This document shows, piece after piece, positions 8,288 through 16,260 of a DNA stretch of 58,382 nt. The notes below the pieces were generated by a model. It searched no databases. It saw nothing but the letters and a program-made list of their open reading frames with translations, and was not told the DNA's origin. Numbering within the stretch: the stretch's first letter is position 1; each line of letters opens with the position of its first letter. This DNA is from a bacterium (GTDB taxonomy: Bacteria; SZUA-79; Acidulodesulfobacterales; Acidulodesulfobacteraceae): positions 1-58,382 of the forward strand of contig JAJZJX010000004.1 of the NCBI GenBank assembly GCA_021850985.1. The letters are read 5' to 3'. The translations under genes were made by a program, and so were the position numbers.

Positions 8288-9655
8288 ATGGAAAATATTA
8301 ACATAACTAAAGATATAATTGCCGAAATGTTCGGCGAAGAACGTCTGCGCGGCGGAAAAGAAGCCGTTAAATGCGCCGTAGTTTCTTCCGGATGCAAACT
8401 TAATCAGTTTGAATCGGGACAGCTTTCCGAAATATTTAAACGGTATAATATTTATACCGCAGAATTCGGCGAACCGGATATCGACTTTTTTTTGATAAAT
8501 ACCTGCACGGTTACTGACAAAGCAGATATAGAAACCGAAAGAACTTTAAGAAAAATTAAAAAACGCTATCCCGAAAGCCGTTTGATTATTACCGGATGTT
8601 CTGCCCAGATTAATAAAGACGGTTTTTCCGGCATCACAGGTTTAAAACTTATGGATAACATAAAAAAAGCCGAGATTATAAAAAATTCTGCGGACGAATT
8701 TCCAAATTCGGTTTTTAATCAAAAAAGAACAAGGCCTTATTTGAAAATTCAGGAAGGATGCGGACTTGAATGTTCTTACTGTATAATACCCAAAGCAAGA
8801 CCGGTTAAATGGTCGCTCGGCATAAACAACGTTTTGCGTTATATCGATGAATTCGGCAAGCGGGGTTACCGCGAAATAATATTGACCGGAGTAAATATAG
8901 GCTCGTATAAGGATAAAAAATCTGGCGCAGGGCTTAAAGAACTTCTTATTGCCGCGGAAGAACTTAAAAGCGGAGCAAAAATAAGAATAAGCTCCATCGA
9001 CCCTATTTACATCGACGACGAAATGATTAAAATTTTTGCCGGTTCTAAAAAAATCAGAAATCATTTCCATATACCTCTTCAAAGCGCTTCCGACGGAATA
9101 CTTAAGTTAATGAAAAGAAATTATTCTTTTAACGACTATTTAAAAATTACCGAAAAAATTTGCGAATCGGTGCCGGACGCCGCAATAGGAACCGATATAA
9201 TAAGCGGCTTCCCCGGAGAAACGGAAGAAGACTTTTACGAAACCGTCAAAAACCTTGAAAAACTTCCTATTTATTATATACATGCTTTTTCTTATTCAGA
9301 CAGAGCAGGAACGGTATCTTATTCTTTAAAACCTAAAATTAATGAACTTGAAATTAAAAAAAGAACCGGCATAATAAGAGAAATTTCCCTCCAAAAAAAA
9401 TTAAAATTTCATAATAAATTCTTAGGTAAAACTTTAGAATTTCTAAGCCTGACTGATAATAAAGCAATAAGTTCGAATTATATTAAAGCAAAAATATCCG
9501 GAAATCCTAATTTGCCTCAAGGAACAGAATTTAGAGGAAAAATTATCGATATAGGCAGACGGGTTAGGAAAGACGAGGTTTCGGAAGTTACGGTAGAAAT
9601 TTGTGATGGGGACAGAATTGAATTCTGTCCCCATAATATAAAAAATGAATTATAA
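8288..9655 (+). CDS. mtaB: MtaB-like tRNA methylthiotransferase (radical SAM)
   Basis: Radical-SAM enzyme (455 aa) predicted to add a methylthio group to t6A37 of tRNA. The N-terminal UPF0004 domain starts SSGCKLNQFESGQL with C36, has NTCTVTDKAD and IITGCSAQ, and supplies the second cluster. The radical-SAM motif is C158, C162, C165 (GCGLECSYCIIP). A TRAM-like C-terminal region follows. There are about 28 residues before the first conserved block, longer than usual, so the start may lie a little downstream although no better ATG is seen. Residues about 441-449 (GDRIEFCPH) are encoded by a perfect palindromic repeat. CKLNQ and the context favour MtaB over MiaB or RimO. Confidence 0.88.
   Translation: MENINITKDIIAEMFGEERLRGGKEAVKCAVVSSGCKLNQFESGQLSEIFKRYNIYTAEFGEPDIDFFLINTCTVTDKADIETERTLRKIKKRYPESRLIITGCSAQINKDGFSGITGLKLMDNIKKAEIIKNSADEFPNSVFNQKRTRPYLKIQEGCGLECSYCIIPKARPVKWSLGINNVLRYIDEFGKRGYREIILTGVNIGSYKDKKSGAGLKELLIAAEELKSGAKIRISSIDPIYIDDEMIKIFAGSKKIRNHFHIPLQSASDGILKLMKRNYSFNDYLKITEKICESVPDAAIGTDIISGFPGETEEDFYETVKNLEKLPIYYIHAFSYSDRAGTVSYSLKPKINELEIKKRTGIIREISLQKKLKFHNKFLGKTLEFLSLTDNKAISSNYIKAKISGNPNLPQGTEFRGKIIDIGRRVRKDEVSEVTVEICDGDRIEFCPHNIKNEL
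9608..9632. repeat. GGGGACAGAATT palindrome inside the mtaB 3' end
   Basis: A perfect 25-base palindrome: GGGGACAGAATT, one G, then AATTCTGTCCCC. It is preceded by TTTGTGAT, the complement of the GTCACAAAT tail seen after sister copies at 26648 and 33679. It lies in frame within the last 16 codons of the mtaB-like gene. Confidence 0.9.
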
Positions 9656-10337
9656 TATTATTGAAAAAAGAATTGGATATTCGTTTAAGGACAAGTCATT
9701 AATAGACCTTGCTTTTACGCATAAGTCCGTAAGCGCGGAGAAAAACTACGAAAGATTGGAGTTTCTCGGAGATGCGGTTATAGGCGCAATAGTAACGGAA
9801 TATCTTTATAAAAATTATAAAAATTTAAATGAAGGAGAACTTTCAAAATATAGGGCGTCGCTCGTAAGATTGGACGCTCTTTATAATATCGCTCAAAATA
9901 TTAAGATTTCCGAGTTTATAATTAAAGAACGCGATAACGGCGCCGCAGATTTAAAAGCTAAAAATAAAAGAGTAATAGGAAATGTTTACGAAGCCGTAAT
10001 CGGAGCGGTATTTCTCGACTCATCCTTTGAAAAAGCAAAAGAAATACTTCTGCAGCATATTTTAAAAGTTACTCCCGATATCGATGAAGAAATATTAAAA
10101 AATTCGGATTTTAAAACCGAACTTCAGGAGATGGTTCAAAAAGAAACGGGCAGAACGCCGAAATATCATACTATTAACAAAGAAGGCCCCGACCACAATG
10201 CCGTCTTTACTATCTGCGTTAAAATCGACGACGAAATATTTGCTCTGGGGCGCGGCAATACAAAAAAAGATGCTGAACAAAACGGAGCTGAAATTGCAAT
10301 TAAAAAATTTATGGAGAAACTAAATGATAAAAAGTAA
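9645..10337 (+). CDS. rnc: Ribonuclease III
   Basis: Double-strand RNA endonuclease (230 aa) for rRNA and mRNA processing. The signature ERLEFLGDAVIGAI lies near residues 35-49, with further metal ligands in the YEAVIGAVFLD block. A C-terminal double-strand RNA-binding domain (from about 155: DFKTELQEMVQKETGRTPKY to the GRGNTKKDAEQNGAEIAIKK end) is complete. It overlaps the mtaB end by 11 bases and the der start by 14, so the three genes are one transcript. Confidence 0.96.
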   Translation: MNYNIIEKRIGYSFKDKSLIDLAFTHKSVSAEKNYERLEFLGDAVIGAIVTEYLYKNYKNLNEGELSKYRASLVRLDALYNIAQNIKISEFIIKERDNGAADLKAKNKRVIGNVYEAVIGAVFLDSSFEKAKEILLQHILKVTPDIDEEILKNSDFKTELQEMVQKETGRTPKYHTINKEGPDHNAVFTICVKIDDEIFALGRGNTKKDAEQNGAEIAIKKFMEKLNDKK

Positions 10338-11670
10338 AGATTTTTTCGTACTTATAATCGGCAGGCCTAACGTCGGAAAATCTACGATATTTAATAAAAT
10401 AACCGGAAAAACTTCGGCTTTGTCCTCTAAAATCGCCGGCACTACTTTAGATTTAAATATAAAAAAAATATCTTTTAACGGAACCGATTTTTTTGTTTCC
10501 GACAGCGGAGGGTTTAACGTTTCGCCCGCAAACGAAACCGAAAAAAAAATCAGGGACAAAGTTTTTGAATATTCAAAAAAAGCAGGGTTAGTTTTATTTA
10601 CCGTCGATTATAAAAGCGGTTTTTTGCCCGAAGACAGAGAAATTTTTAAACGGCTTAAAAAAAACGGCTCCAATATTATCCTGATAATAAATAAAGTAGA
10701 TTCGCCAAGGGATGCAAGCGGTGCGGAAAGCGAATTTATCGGACTCGGCATAAAAACGGTTTTAGCCGTAAGCGCGGAAAAAGGAACGGGTATATATGAA
10801 ATACTCGAAAAAATAGCCGAGGAAATAAATATTAAAAAACCGGTAAAACCCCAAAAAACGGACGAAGAAAACGAAAAATCTTTTAAAATTGCCATAATAG
10901 GAAAACCTAACAGCGGAAAATCTACCTATATAAACACATTATTAAAAGAAGACCTGCTTTTTACTGATGATAAACCCGGTACAACGCGCGATTCCATAGA
11001 CACATATATACGATATAAAGAGCGTTCAATAACTTTAGTAGATACCGCAGGCATCAGAAAAAAAAATAAACTTGATTTAAATTCCGAAGCATTCCAAAAA
11101 CAGAGCCTTAATCAGATAAAGAGAGCAGACGTGGTCGTTCTTTTTATGGACGTAAATTCCGACGTTACGCATGAAGACCTTTCTTTGCTGAGAAGAATAA
11201 CGCTTGACAAAAAACCAGTCATAATTGCATTCACAAAGTGGGATTTAAAAGAAAAACTGCAGGAAAACGCGGTACAGCTAAAAAACGAAATTAAATATAA
11301 GTTAAAAGAGTTTTCCGGAATACCTTTCGTATATATTTCATCTAAGATTAATAAAAATTTAAATAAAATATTAGATATGTCTATAGAAATATTCGATTCC
11401 AGGAGCATAAAAATAAAAAAGAAAGATTTAAACAGATTTATAGAAACCGCAAAGACGGAGCCCCGCAGCGGCAGGATTTATAAATACATAAGCTACGGCG
11501 TACAGAAAGAAGGAGAAGAAATTCCCACTTTTATATTTTTTACGGGCAATAAGGGAAAAATATTTTCTATGACGGATATAAAATTTTTAAGAAACAGCAT
11601 AAAAGAGGCATTCGGCATAAAATCGAACGTCGAAGTTATAATGGAATATAAAAAATACGACGCAGATTAA
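10324..11670 (+). CDS. der: Ribosome-assembly GTPase Der (EngA)
   Basis: Tandem-GTPase assembly factor of the 50S subunit (448 aa). First G domain: GRPNVGKST near residue 13, DSGGF, NKVD. Second G domain: GKPNSGKST near 194, DTAGI, TKWD. The C-terminal KH-like domain ends with FGIKSNVEVIMEYKKYD. The first switch reads TTLDLNIKKISF instead of the commoner TRD. It overlaps rnc by 14 bases and ends 17 bases before a convergent small gene. Confidence 0.96.
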   Translation: MIKSKDFFVLIIGRPNVGKSTIFNKITGKTSALSSKIAGTTLDLNIKKISFNGTDFFVSDSGGFNVSPANETEKKIRDKVFEYSKKAGLVLFTVDYKSGFLPEDREIFKRLKKNGSNIILIINKVDSPRDASGAESEFIGLGIKTVLAVSAEKGTGIYEILEKIAEEINIKKPVKPQKTDEENEKSFKIAIIGKPNSGKSTYINTLLKEDLLFTDDKPGTTRDSIDTYIRYKERSITLVDTAGIRKKNKLDLNSEAFQKQSLNQIKRADVVVLFMDVNSDVTHEDLSLLRRITLDKKPVIIAFTKWDLKEKLQENAVQLKNEIKYKLKEFSGIPFVYISSKINKNLNKILDMSIEIFDSRSIKIKKKDLNRFIETAKTEPRSGRIYKYISYGVQKEGEEIPTFIFFTGNKGKIFSMTDIKFLRNSIKEAFGIKSNVEVIMEYKKYDAD

Positions 11671-11687
11671 GATTAAGAGGATTGCCG

Positions 11688-11981
11688 CTATTTTTTATTA
11701 GTCAGCTCTTCTATCTTTGCTTCTAACTTTTGGATTTTTTTGGTCAATTCTTCTACGTCGTATGTAGAAGCGAAATTCATTTCGTCAAGCAGAATATCTG
11801 CGGCTTTTTCTTTTATAGCCTTAAAAATAACGCCTGATTCGTATTTAACTGTTTCGATAATCTGGTCTGCGGCTTCTCTGCTTTCTTCATCCGATATATC
11901 GACATAATCATCCAATTTTTCCTGCGCGATAATCGAAAGACCCTTAAGAGCTTTAAGAACTACGTTTATAGTATCGGACAT
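11688..11981 (-). CDS. Small acidic coiled-coil protein, phasin-like
   Basis: A 97-residue acidic protein with no signal or membrane segment. An amphipathic helical N-terminus (VLKALKGLSIIAQEKLDDYVDI) is followed by a C-terminal heptad-like tail (ELTKKIQKLEAKIEEL). The length and pattern resemble phasin-type or polyhydroxyalkanoate-granule regulator proteins, but no PHA genes are in the window, so this is a weak family guess. An AGGAAGG ribosome site lies before the ATG. It follows the sdh genes on the same strand and could be their last cistron. Confidence 0.65.
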   Translation of the reverse strand: MSDTINVVLKALKGLSIIAQEKLDDYVDISDEESREAADQIIETVKYESGVIFKAIKEKAADILLDEMNFASTYDVEELTKKIQKLEAKIEELTNKK

Positions 11982-12009
11982 TTTAACCTTCCTCTTTTTA
12001 TTTTTTTTA

Positions 12010-12897
12010 TTATATATCGTTCTGCCTGACTTTAGCCATTAAACCCCTAAGCGAAACGTTATGCCTCGAAAAACCCATTTCGGCATAATCGGCGCCTAAA
12101 GCTATACCTATAAGCTGAGGCACATGAAGTATGGGCAGAGATAGTTTTTTATTTATATTTTTTGCCGCAACCGTCTGGTAGGTATCTAAACTTAAGTGAC
12201 ATAAAGGGCAAGGGGTAACCATGGCGTCGGCGTTTTTCTCCTGAGCCTCGTAAATGGCGTTACCTGCAAGCGAGGTAGAAGTAGATTCGTTTACGAGTAT
12301 CGTCTGAAATCCGCAGCATTTAGTCCTTCTGGCATAAGATACAGGTTCGCCGCCAAGAGCCTTAATCAGCTCTTCAAATCCTTGAGGATTTTCAACGTCG
12401 TCGAACTTAACTGCGCTTGAAGGCCTGAGTATATGACATCCATAAAACGGCGCAATTTTTATTCCTTTTAGGCTTTTAACCGCTTTCTCTTTTAATTTAT
12501 CGAATCCTATGTCGTCTCTTACCGCATATAAAATATGCTTCACTTTAACTTTTCCTGTATATTTCAAACCTATTTTAGCAAGATATTCGTTTGTTTTTTC
12601 TAAAGATTCCGGATTATTTATAAGTTCTTCGTTTACCTCGCTCAGAGTCAGGGTGCAGGTGTTGCATATAGTCATTATGTCGAGTCCTTCTTTTTCAGCT
12701 AAAGCAAGGGTTCTTCCGTTTATAAAAAGTTTTAAGTTTTTATCGAAACCGTCGATAACCCCGCCTCCGCAGCATGAAGCCTCAGGCATAGGAATTAAGT
12801 TTATACCCAATCTGCCTGCAATAAATTTTGTGGCGTTATCGAGTTCTTTGCCGCTTTCCTGAGCTACGCACCCCGGATAATAAGCATATGTAATCAT
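12010..12897 (-). CDS. sdhE: SdhE-type CCG-domain subunit of succinate/fumarate:quinone reductase
   Basis: HdrB-like subunit (295 aa) with two CCG domains. The first has YYPGCVAQESG and SCCGGGVIDG; the second has FYGCHILRP and TKCCGFQTILVN, with CPLCH following. These cysteines would bind a non-cubane [4Fe-4S] cluster as in HdrB. It lacks the membrane helices of SdhC/D; in the type E enzymes of Sulfolobus and in Campylobacter/Wolinella MfrE this protein replaces the haem-b anchor. It overlaps sdhB by 4 bases, which supports the same complex rather than a heterodisulfide reductase. Confidence 0.9.
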   Translation of the reverse strand: MITYAYYPGCVAQESGKELDNATKFIAGRLGINLIPMPEASCCGGGVIDGFDKNLKLFINGRTLALAEKEGLDIMTICNTCTLTLSEVNEELINNPESLEKTNEYLAKIGLKYTGKVKVKHILYAVRDDIGFDKLKEKAVKSLKGIKIAPFYGCHILRPSSAVKFDDVENPQGFEELIKALGGEPVSYARRTKCCGFQTILVNESTSTSLAGNAIYEAQEKNADAMVTPCPLCHLSLDTYQTVAAKNINKKLSLPILHVPQLIGIALGADYAEMGFSRHNVSLRGLMAKVRQNDI

Positions 12898-13892
12898 AAT
12901 TTATCCTCCAAGTCCAGTTCTTTATATGCAAGCCGGATATCTTCCATATCTTTTATTAATTTTAACCTGAGAGGCGGTATCTTTCCCTTAAGACCTGCGC
13001 CGAACGCAACCGGCAGATCGTTTAAAAGCCCGGTAACCCCTCCGGATTCAAATGCAACTTTTATTTCGTCCAACCTTCCAGTTTCGCCTATGGACCTCGC
13101 TATAGAAACTACATGCTTTGAACCGGGTGAAAAAGTAATGGAATTTTTAATCGATTTTTCATGAAGCCTGACTATCGATTTTACCGGAGAAATACCTTTC
13201 GGACAGAACTGTTCGCATGCCTGACAGTGCACACAGTCCCAAAAACCGTTAGGCATGGAGCCGTTTACTAAACGCGAACCGTTTTTGTCGTTATCTCTCG
13301 GATCTTCGGCATATCTGTACAGCTTAGCAAGGGCGGCAGGTCCGAGATAATCTTTGTTGCCGACTACTCCGCCGCACTCGGAATAACAGCATTCGCACAA
13401 AATACAGTTAGGCGTATCTTCGTTTCCGGTTAAATTTTTAAACTCCGATTTATCGTAAACCGGCTGGCTGATTTTTTCGCCTTCTTTTAATGTTTTAAAA
13501 CGGTTATGGGCATCGTCTTCCCTCTGTCCGAGCAGATAAGGTTTTATGGCTTTTATCTTGTCGAAAAAAACCTCCTGATCAACGATTAAATCGCGGATTA
13601 CCGGCATGTTGGCAAGAGGTTCGACGTTTATTATTCCAAATTTATCTATTTCTAAACTAACCTGCGTTTTACATGCAAGTTTTGTTATTCCGTTTATTTT
13701 CATCGCGCAGGAACCGCAGATAGCGCTTCTGCATGACCTTCTAAAGCTTAGCGTTCCGTCAAGCTCTGATTTTATTTTAATTAAGGCGTTTAAAACCGTC
13801 ATGCCCGGATAATCTTCTACCGTATATTCTTTGTAGTACGGTTTCTCGTCGGTTTCCGGATTAAATCTGTAAGCCCTTACCTTAAATTCCAT
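12894..13892 (-). CDS. sdhB: Succinate dehydrogenase/fumarate reductase iron-sulfur subunit
   Basis: Electron-transfer subunit (332 aa). The plant-type ferredoxin domain has CRSAICGSCAMKINGI plus a later Cys for [2Fe-2S]. The second domain has CILCECCYSECG and CVHCQACEQFCPKG. The last motif is a full C-x2-C-x2-C-x3-CP set, so the usual [3Fe-4S] site is probably a second [4Fe-4S] cluster, a known trait of type E enzymes. It is about 90 residues longer than E. coli SdhB. It lies between sdhA and sdhE. Confidence 0.95.
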   Translation of the reverse strand: MEFKVRAYRFNPETDEKPYYKEYTVEDYPGMTVLNALIKIKSELDGTLSFRRSCRSAICGSCAMKINGITKLACKTQVSLEIDKFGIINVEPLANMPVIRDLIVDQEVFFDKIKAIKPYLLGQREDDAHNRFKTLKEGEKISQPVYDKSEFKNLTGNEDTPNCILCECCYSECGGVVGNKDYLGPAALAKLYRYAEDPRDNDKNGSRLVNGSMPNGFWDCVHCQACEQFCPKGISPVKSIVRLHEKSIKNSITFSPGSKHVVSIARSIGETGRLDEIKVAFESGGVTGLLNDLPVAFGAGLKGKIPPLRLKLIKDMEDIRLAYKELDLEDKL

Positions 13893-13918
13893 TATATATT
13901 TCCTCGCTATTAATTCTA

Positions 13919-15595
13919 TTAATACGTCCTCGGTTGAGGTTTAAATTTTGTTATCGCAACTTCGGAAAAATCGAATTTTACGTTTCCGTTTCCGTCTAAG
14001 GTCGCAAGAGTATGTTTGAGCCAGTTAGAATCGTCTCTTTCGGGAAAATCCGTTCTGTAATGAGCGCCTCTGGACTCTTTTCTGAGTATAGCTCCTCTCG
14101 TGATTACTTCGGCTATAAGCAGTATATTGTTAAACTCGAATGCTTCTACTATATCGGTATTAAATGTTTTCGATTTGTCGTCTATTCCTATATTTTTTGC
14201 GCGTTCTTTGAGTTCGCCTATTTTTTCTAAAGCTTTTTTCATAGCGTTTTCTTCCCTGAATACTCCGACGCCGGCTCTCATCTCTTCCTGAAGTTCCGAC
14301 TTTAAAAGACCGTGTCTTTCTTTTCCGGCCGATTTTTTTAATTTTTCGAATTTTTCTTCGTCTCTTTTTATTGCCGATTCGTCAAATTTTCTGTCGCCTT
14401 CGGCAGATTTAAGATATTCGGCTATGTCTATTCCCGCTCTTCTGCCGAACACTACGGTATCTAGAAGAGAATTTCCGCCGAGCCTGTTTGCTCCGTGAAC
14501 GCTTACGCAGGCAGACTCGCCTGCGGAATAGTAACCTTCTATTACGGTTCTTCCGTTATAATCCGTTTTAATTCCGCCCATAGAGTAATGAGCGCCCGGT
14601 CTTATCGGAATAGGCTCATGAATAGGATTAACGCCTTCAAAATCAATAGATAACTGCATAATCTGCGGTAACCTTTCCATTATTCTTTCTTTGCCTAGAT
14701 GCCTAATATCTAAAAGAATGGCCCCGTCGACGCCTCTTCCTTCGTTTATCTCAGTCTGTTCTGCTCTTGCAACAACATCTCTTGGCGCAAGTTCCATTGC
14801 TTTAGGTGCATATTTGGACATAAAACGGACGCCAAGCGAATTAAGAAGATATGCACCTTCTCCCCTTGCTCCTTCCGTTACCAATATTCCGGTGCTCTTA
14901 AGGGTCGTGGGATGAAACTGGACAAATTCCATGTCCATAAGCGGAACACCGGCATTTATAGATATCGCCATGCCGTCTCCGGTATTTATTAATGCATTGG
15001 TGTTGGAAGAATAAACCTGTCCGTAACCTCCGGTTGCGAATAAAACGGCTTTTGCGGCAACACCCTCGAATTTTCCGTTTTTAATATCGTATGCCACCAC
15101 GCCGCTGACTTTCCCGTTATCGGTAAGCAGGCTGGTAACGAAATATTCATACATGATTTTTGTTTTATATTTGAGTACGTTGTCGAACAATCCGTGCAGC
15201 ATCATATGCCCTACGGCATCCGCATAGTAGCAGGAACGGGGAAAGCTCTGTCCGCCGAAAGGCCTCTGCGCTATTCCGCCTTTATCGTTCCTGTTAAAAA
15301 CGACGCCCATGCTCTGAAGTTCGAGTATGTTCCCTGGAGCCTCGCTCGTCAGTATTTCTATTGCATCCTGATCGCCGAGATAATCGCTGCCTTTTACAGT
15401 ATCGAAAAAATGTGATTCCCAGGAATCGTTTTCGTCAAACGCCGCGTTGACTCCGCCTTGTGCCGCTCCGGAATGGGAACGCGTAGGATAAACCTTGCTG
15501 ACTATTACGGCATCTATGCCTTTTTTCCTGAGTTCTACGGCCGCCCTTAATCCAGCAAGTCCGGCGCCGACAATAACAACGTCATGTTTTAGCAT
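13919..15595 (-). CDS. sdhA: Succinate dehydrogenase/fumarate reductase flavoprotein subunit
   Basis: Catalytic flavoprotein (558 aa) that interconverts succinate and fumarate. The FAD-binding start is VVIVGAGLAGLRAAVEL, the covalent-FAD histidine is in TRSHSGAAQGG, and the substrate region has HPTT, with the active-site Arg in the RPGAHYSMGGI block. There is no Tat or Sec signal, so it faces the cytoplasm, unlike the periplasmic MfrA of Wolinella. It is first in the sdhA-sdhB-sdhE operon, with a good promoter about 100 bases upstream. Direction in the cell (oxidation or fumarate respiration) cannot be read from sequence. Confidence 0.96.
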   Translation of the reverse strand: MLKHDVVIVGAGLAGLRAAVELRKKGIDAVIVSKVYPTRSHSGAAQGGVNAAFDENDSWESHFFDTVKGSDYLGDQDAIEILTSEAPGNILELQSMGVVFNRNDKGGIAQRPFGGQSFPRSCYYADAVGHMMLHGLFDNVLKYKTKIMYEYFVTSLLTDNGKVSGVVAYDIKNGKFEGVAAKAVLFATGGYGQVYSSNTNALINTGDGMAISINAGVPLMDMEFVQFHPTTLKSTGILVTEGARGEGAYLLNSLGVRFMSKYAPKAMELAPRDVVARAEQTEINEGRGVDGAILLDIRHLGKERIMERLPQIMQLSIDFEGVNPIHEPIPIRPGAHYSMGGIKTDYNGRTVIEGYYSAGESACVSVHGANRLGGNSLLDTVVFGRRAGIDIAEYLKSAEGDRKFDESAIKRDEEKFEKLKKSAGKERHGLLKSELQEEMRAGVGVFREENAMKKALEKIGELKERAKNIGIDDKSKTFNTDIVEAFEFNNILLIAEVITRGAILRKESRGAHYRTDFPERDDSNWLKHTLATLDGNGNVKFDFSEVAITKFKPQPRTY

Positions 15596-15693
15596 TTATA
15601 ACCTCTATTATTTTAACAATTTGCTTAACGGCGGCAGACTTAAACCTGCCGTTTAAATCGGTTGATTTTTATTATAAGAATACGGTTTTTGAT

Positions 15694-15722
15694 ATTATAG
15701 GATAAACGTTTAAAATTTGCAA
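15694..15722 (-). promoter_or_regulatory. Sigma-70-type promoter for the sdh operon
   Basis: Read on the minus strand: TTGCAA, 17-base spacer, TATAAT, about 100 bases upstream of the sdhA ATG. The leader between them contains an imperfect hairpin (15627-15654, AACGGCGGCAG against CTGCCGTTT) that may stabilise or attenuate the message. The promoter is seen by pattern only. Confidence 0.55.
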
Positions 15723-15745
15723 TAAATTTTTTTGCGTCAATTTTT

Positions 15746-16231
15746 TTACTTTCTTTTATACGTTCCGCTTTTTCCGCCTTCTTTGCTTATAAGGTAAATC
15801 TCCGATATTTCTATGGATTTATCCGCCGCTTTTAACATATCGTAAACGGTAAGAGCCGCCGCCGTCACGGATGTAAGGCTCTCCATTTCTACGCCTGTTT
15901 TTCCGGATATTTTAACCGTGGAAATTATATCAACCGAATTATCTTTTTCTTCCGGATTAAAAACTATATTGCATCCTTCTATATTCAAAGGATGGCATAA
16001 AGGTATTAATTCCGACGTTTTTTTTGCCGCCATAATGCCGGCAATCTTTGCGGTACCAAAAACGTCTCCCTTTTTTCCTCCACCGCCGACCGCAAGTTTA
16101 AAGGCTTCTTTCGACATAGTTACTTTTGCGTGGGCGGAAGCCGTTCTTACGGTGTCATTTTTTTCTGAAACGTCAACCATTTTCGGCATTCCCTTTTCGT
16201 CGAGATGAGACAAAACCGCCTTATTTTTCAT
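15746..16231 (-). CDS. moaC: Cyclic pyranopterin monophosphate synthase MoaC
   Basis: Second enzyme of molybdopterin synthesis (161 aa), converting the MoaA product to cPMP. Conserved blocks are ARTA-like TVRTASAHAKVTM, AGIMAAKKTSELIPLCHPL, and GVEMESLTSVTAAALTVYDMLKA-type with the catalytic Lys and Asp region. It stands apart from the Mo/W cluster at 28-37 kb, and lies downstream of the solute-binding protein gene on the same strand with a 29-base gap. Confidence 0.95.
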   Translation of the reverse strand: MKNKAVLSHLDEKGMPKMVDVSEKNDTVRTASAHAKVTMSKEAFKLAVGGGGKKGDVFGTAKIAGIMAAKKTSELIPLCHPLNIEGCNIVFNPEEKDNSVDIISTVKISGKTGVEMESLTSVTAAALTVYDMLKAADKSIEISEIYLISKEGGKSGTYKRK

Positions 16232-16260
16232 TTTATTATCTCCTTAATTAAATTTATTTA

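Noticed and set aside
8642-9082. 146-codon antisense frame in the mtaB-like gene
   Set aside because: Aromatic-rich shadow of a well-supported radical SAM gene; no independent support.
12010-12897. Heterodisulfide reductase subunit HdrB
   Set aside because: Although HdrB-like, it overlaps sdhB by 4 bases and follows sdhA, which fits the type E quinone reductase subunit better; there is no hdrA or hdrC nearby.
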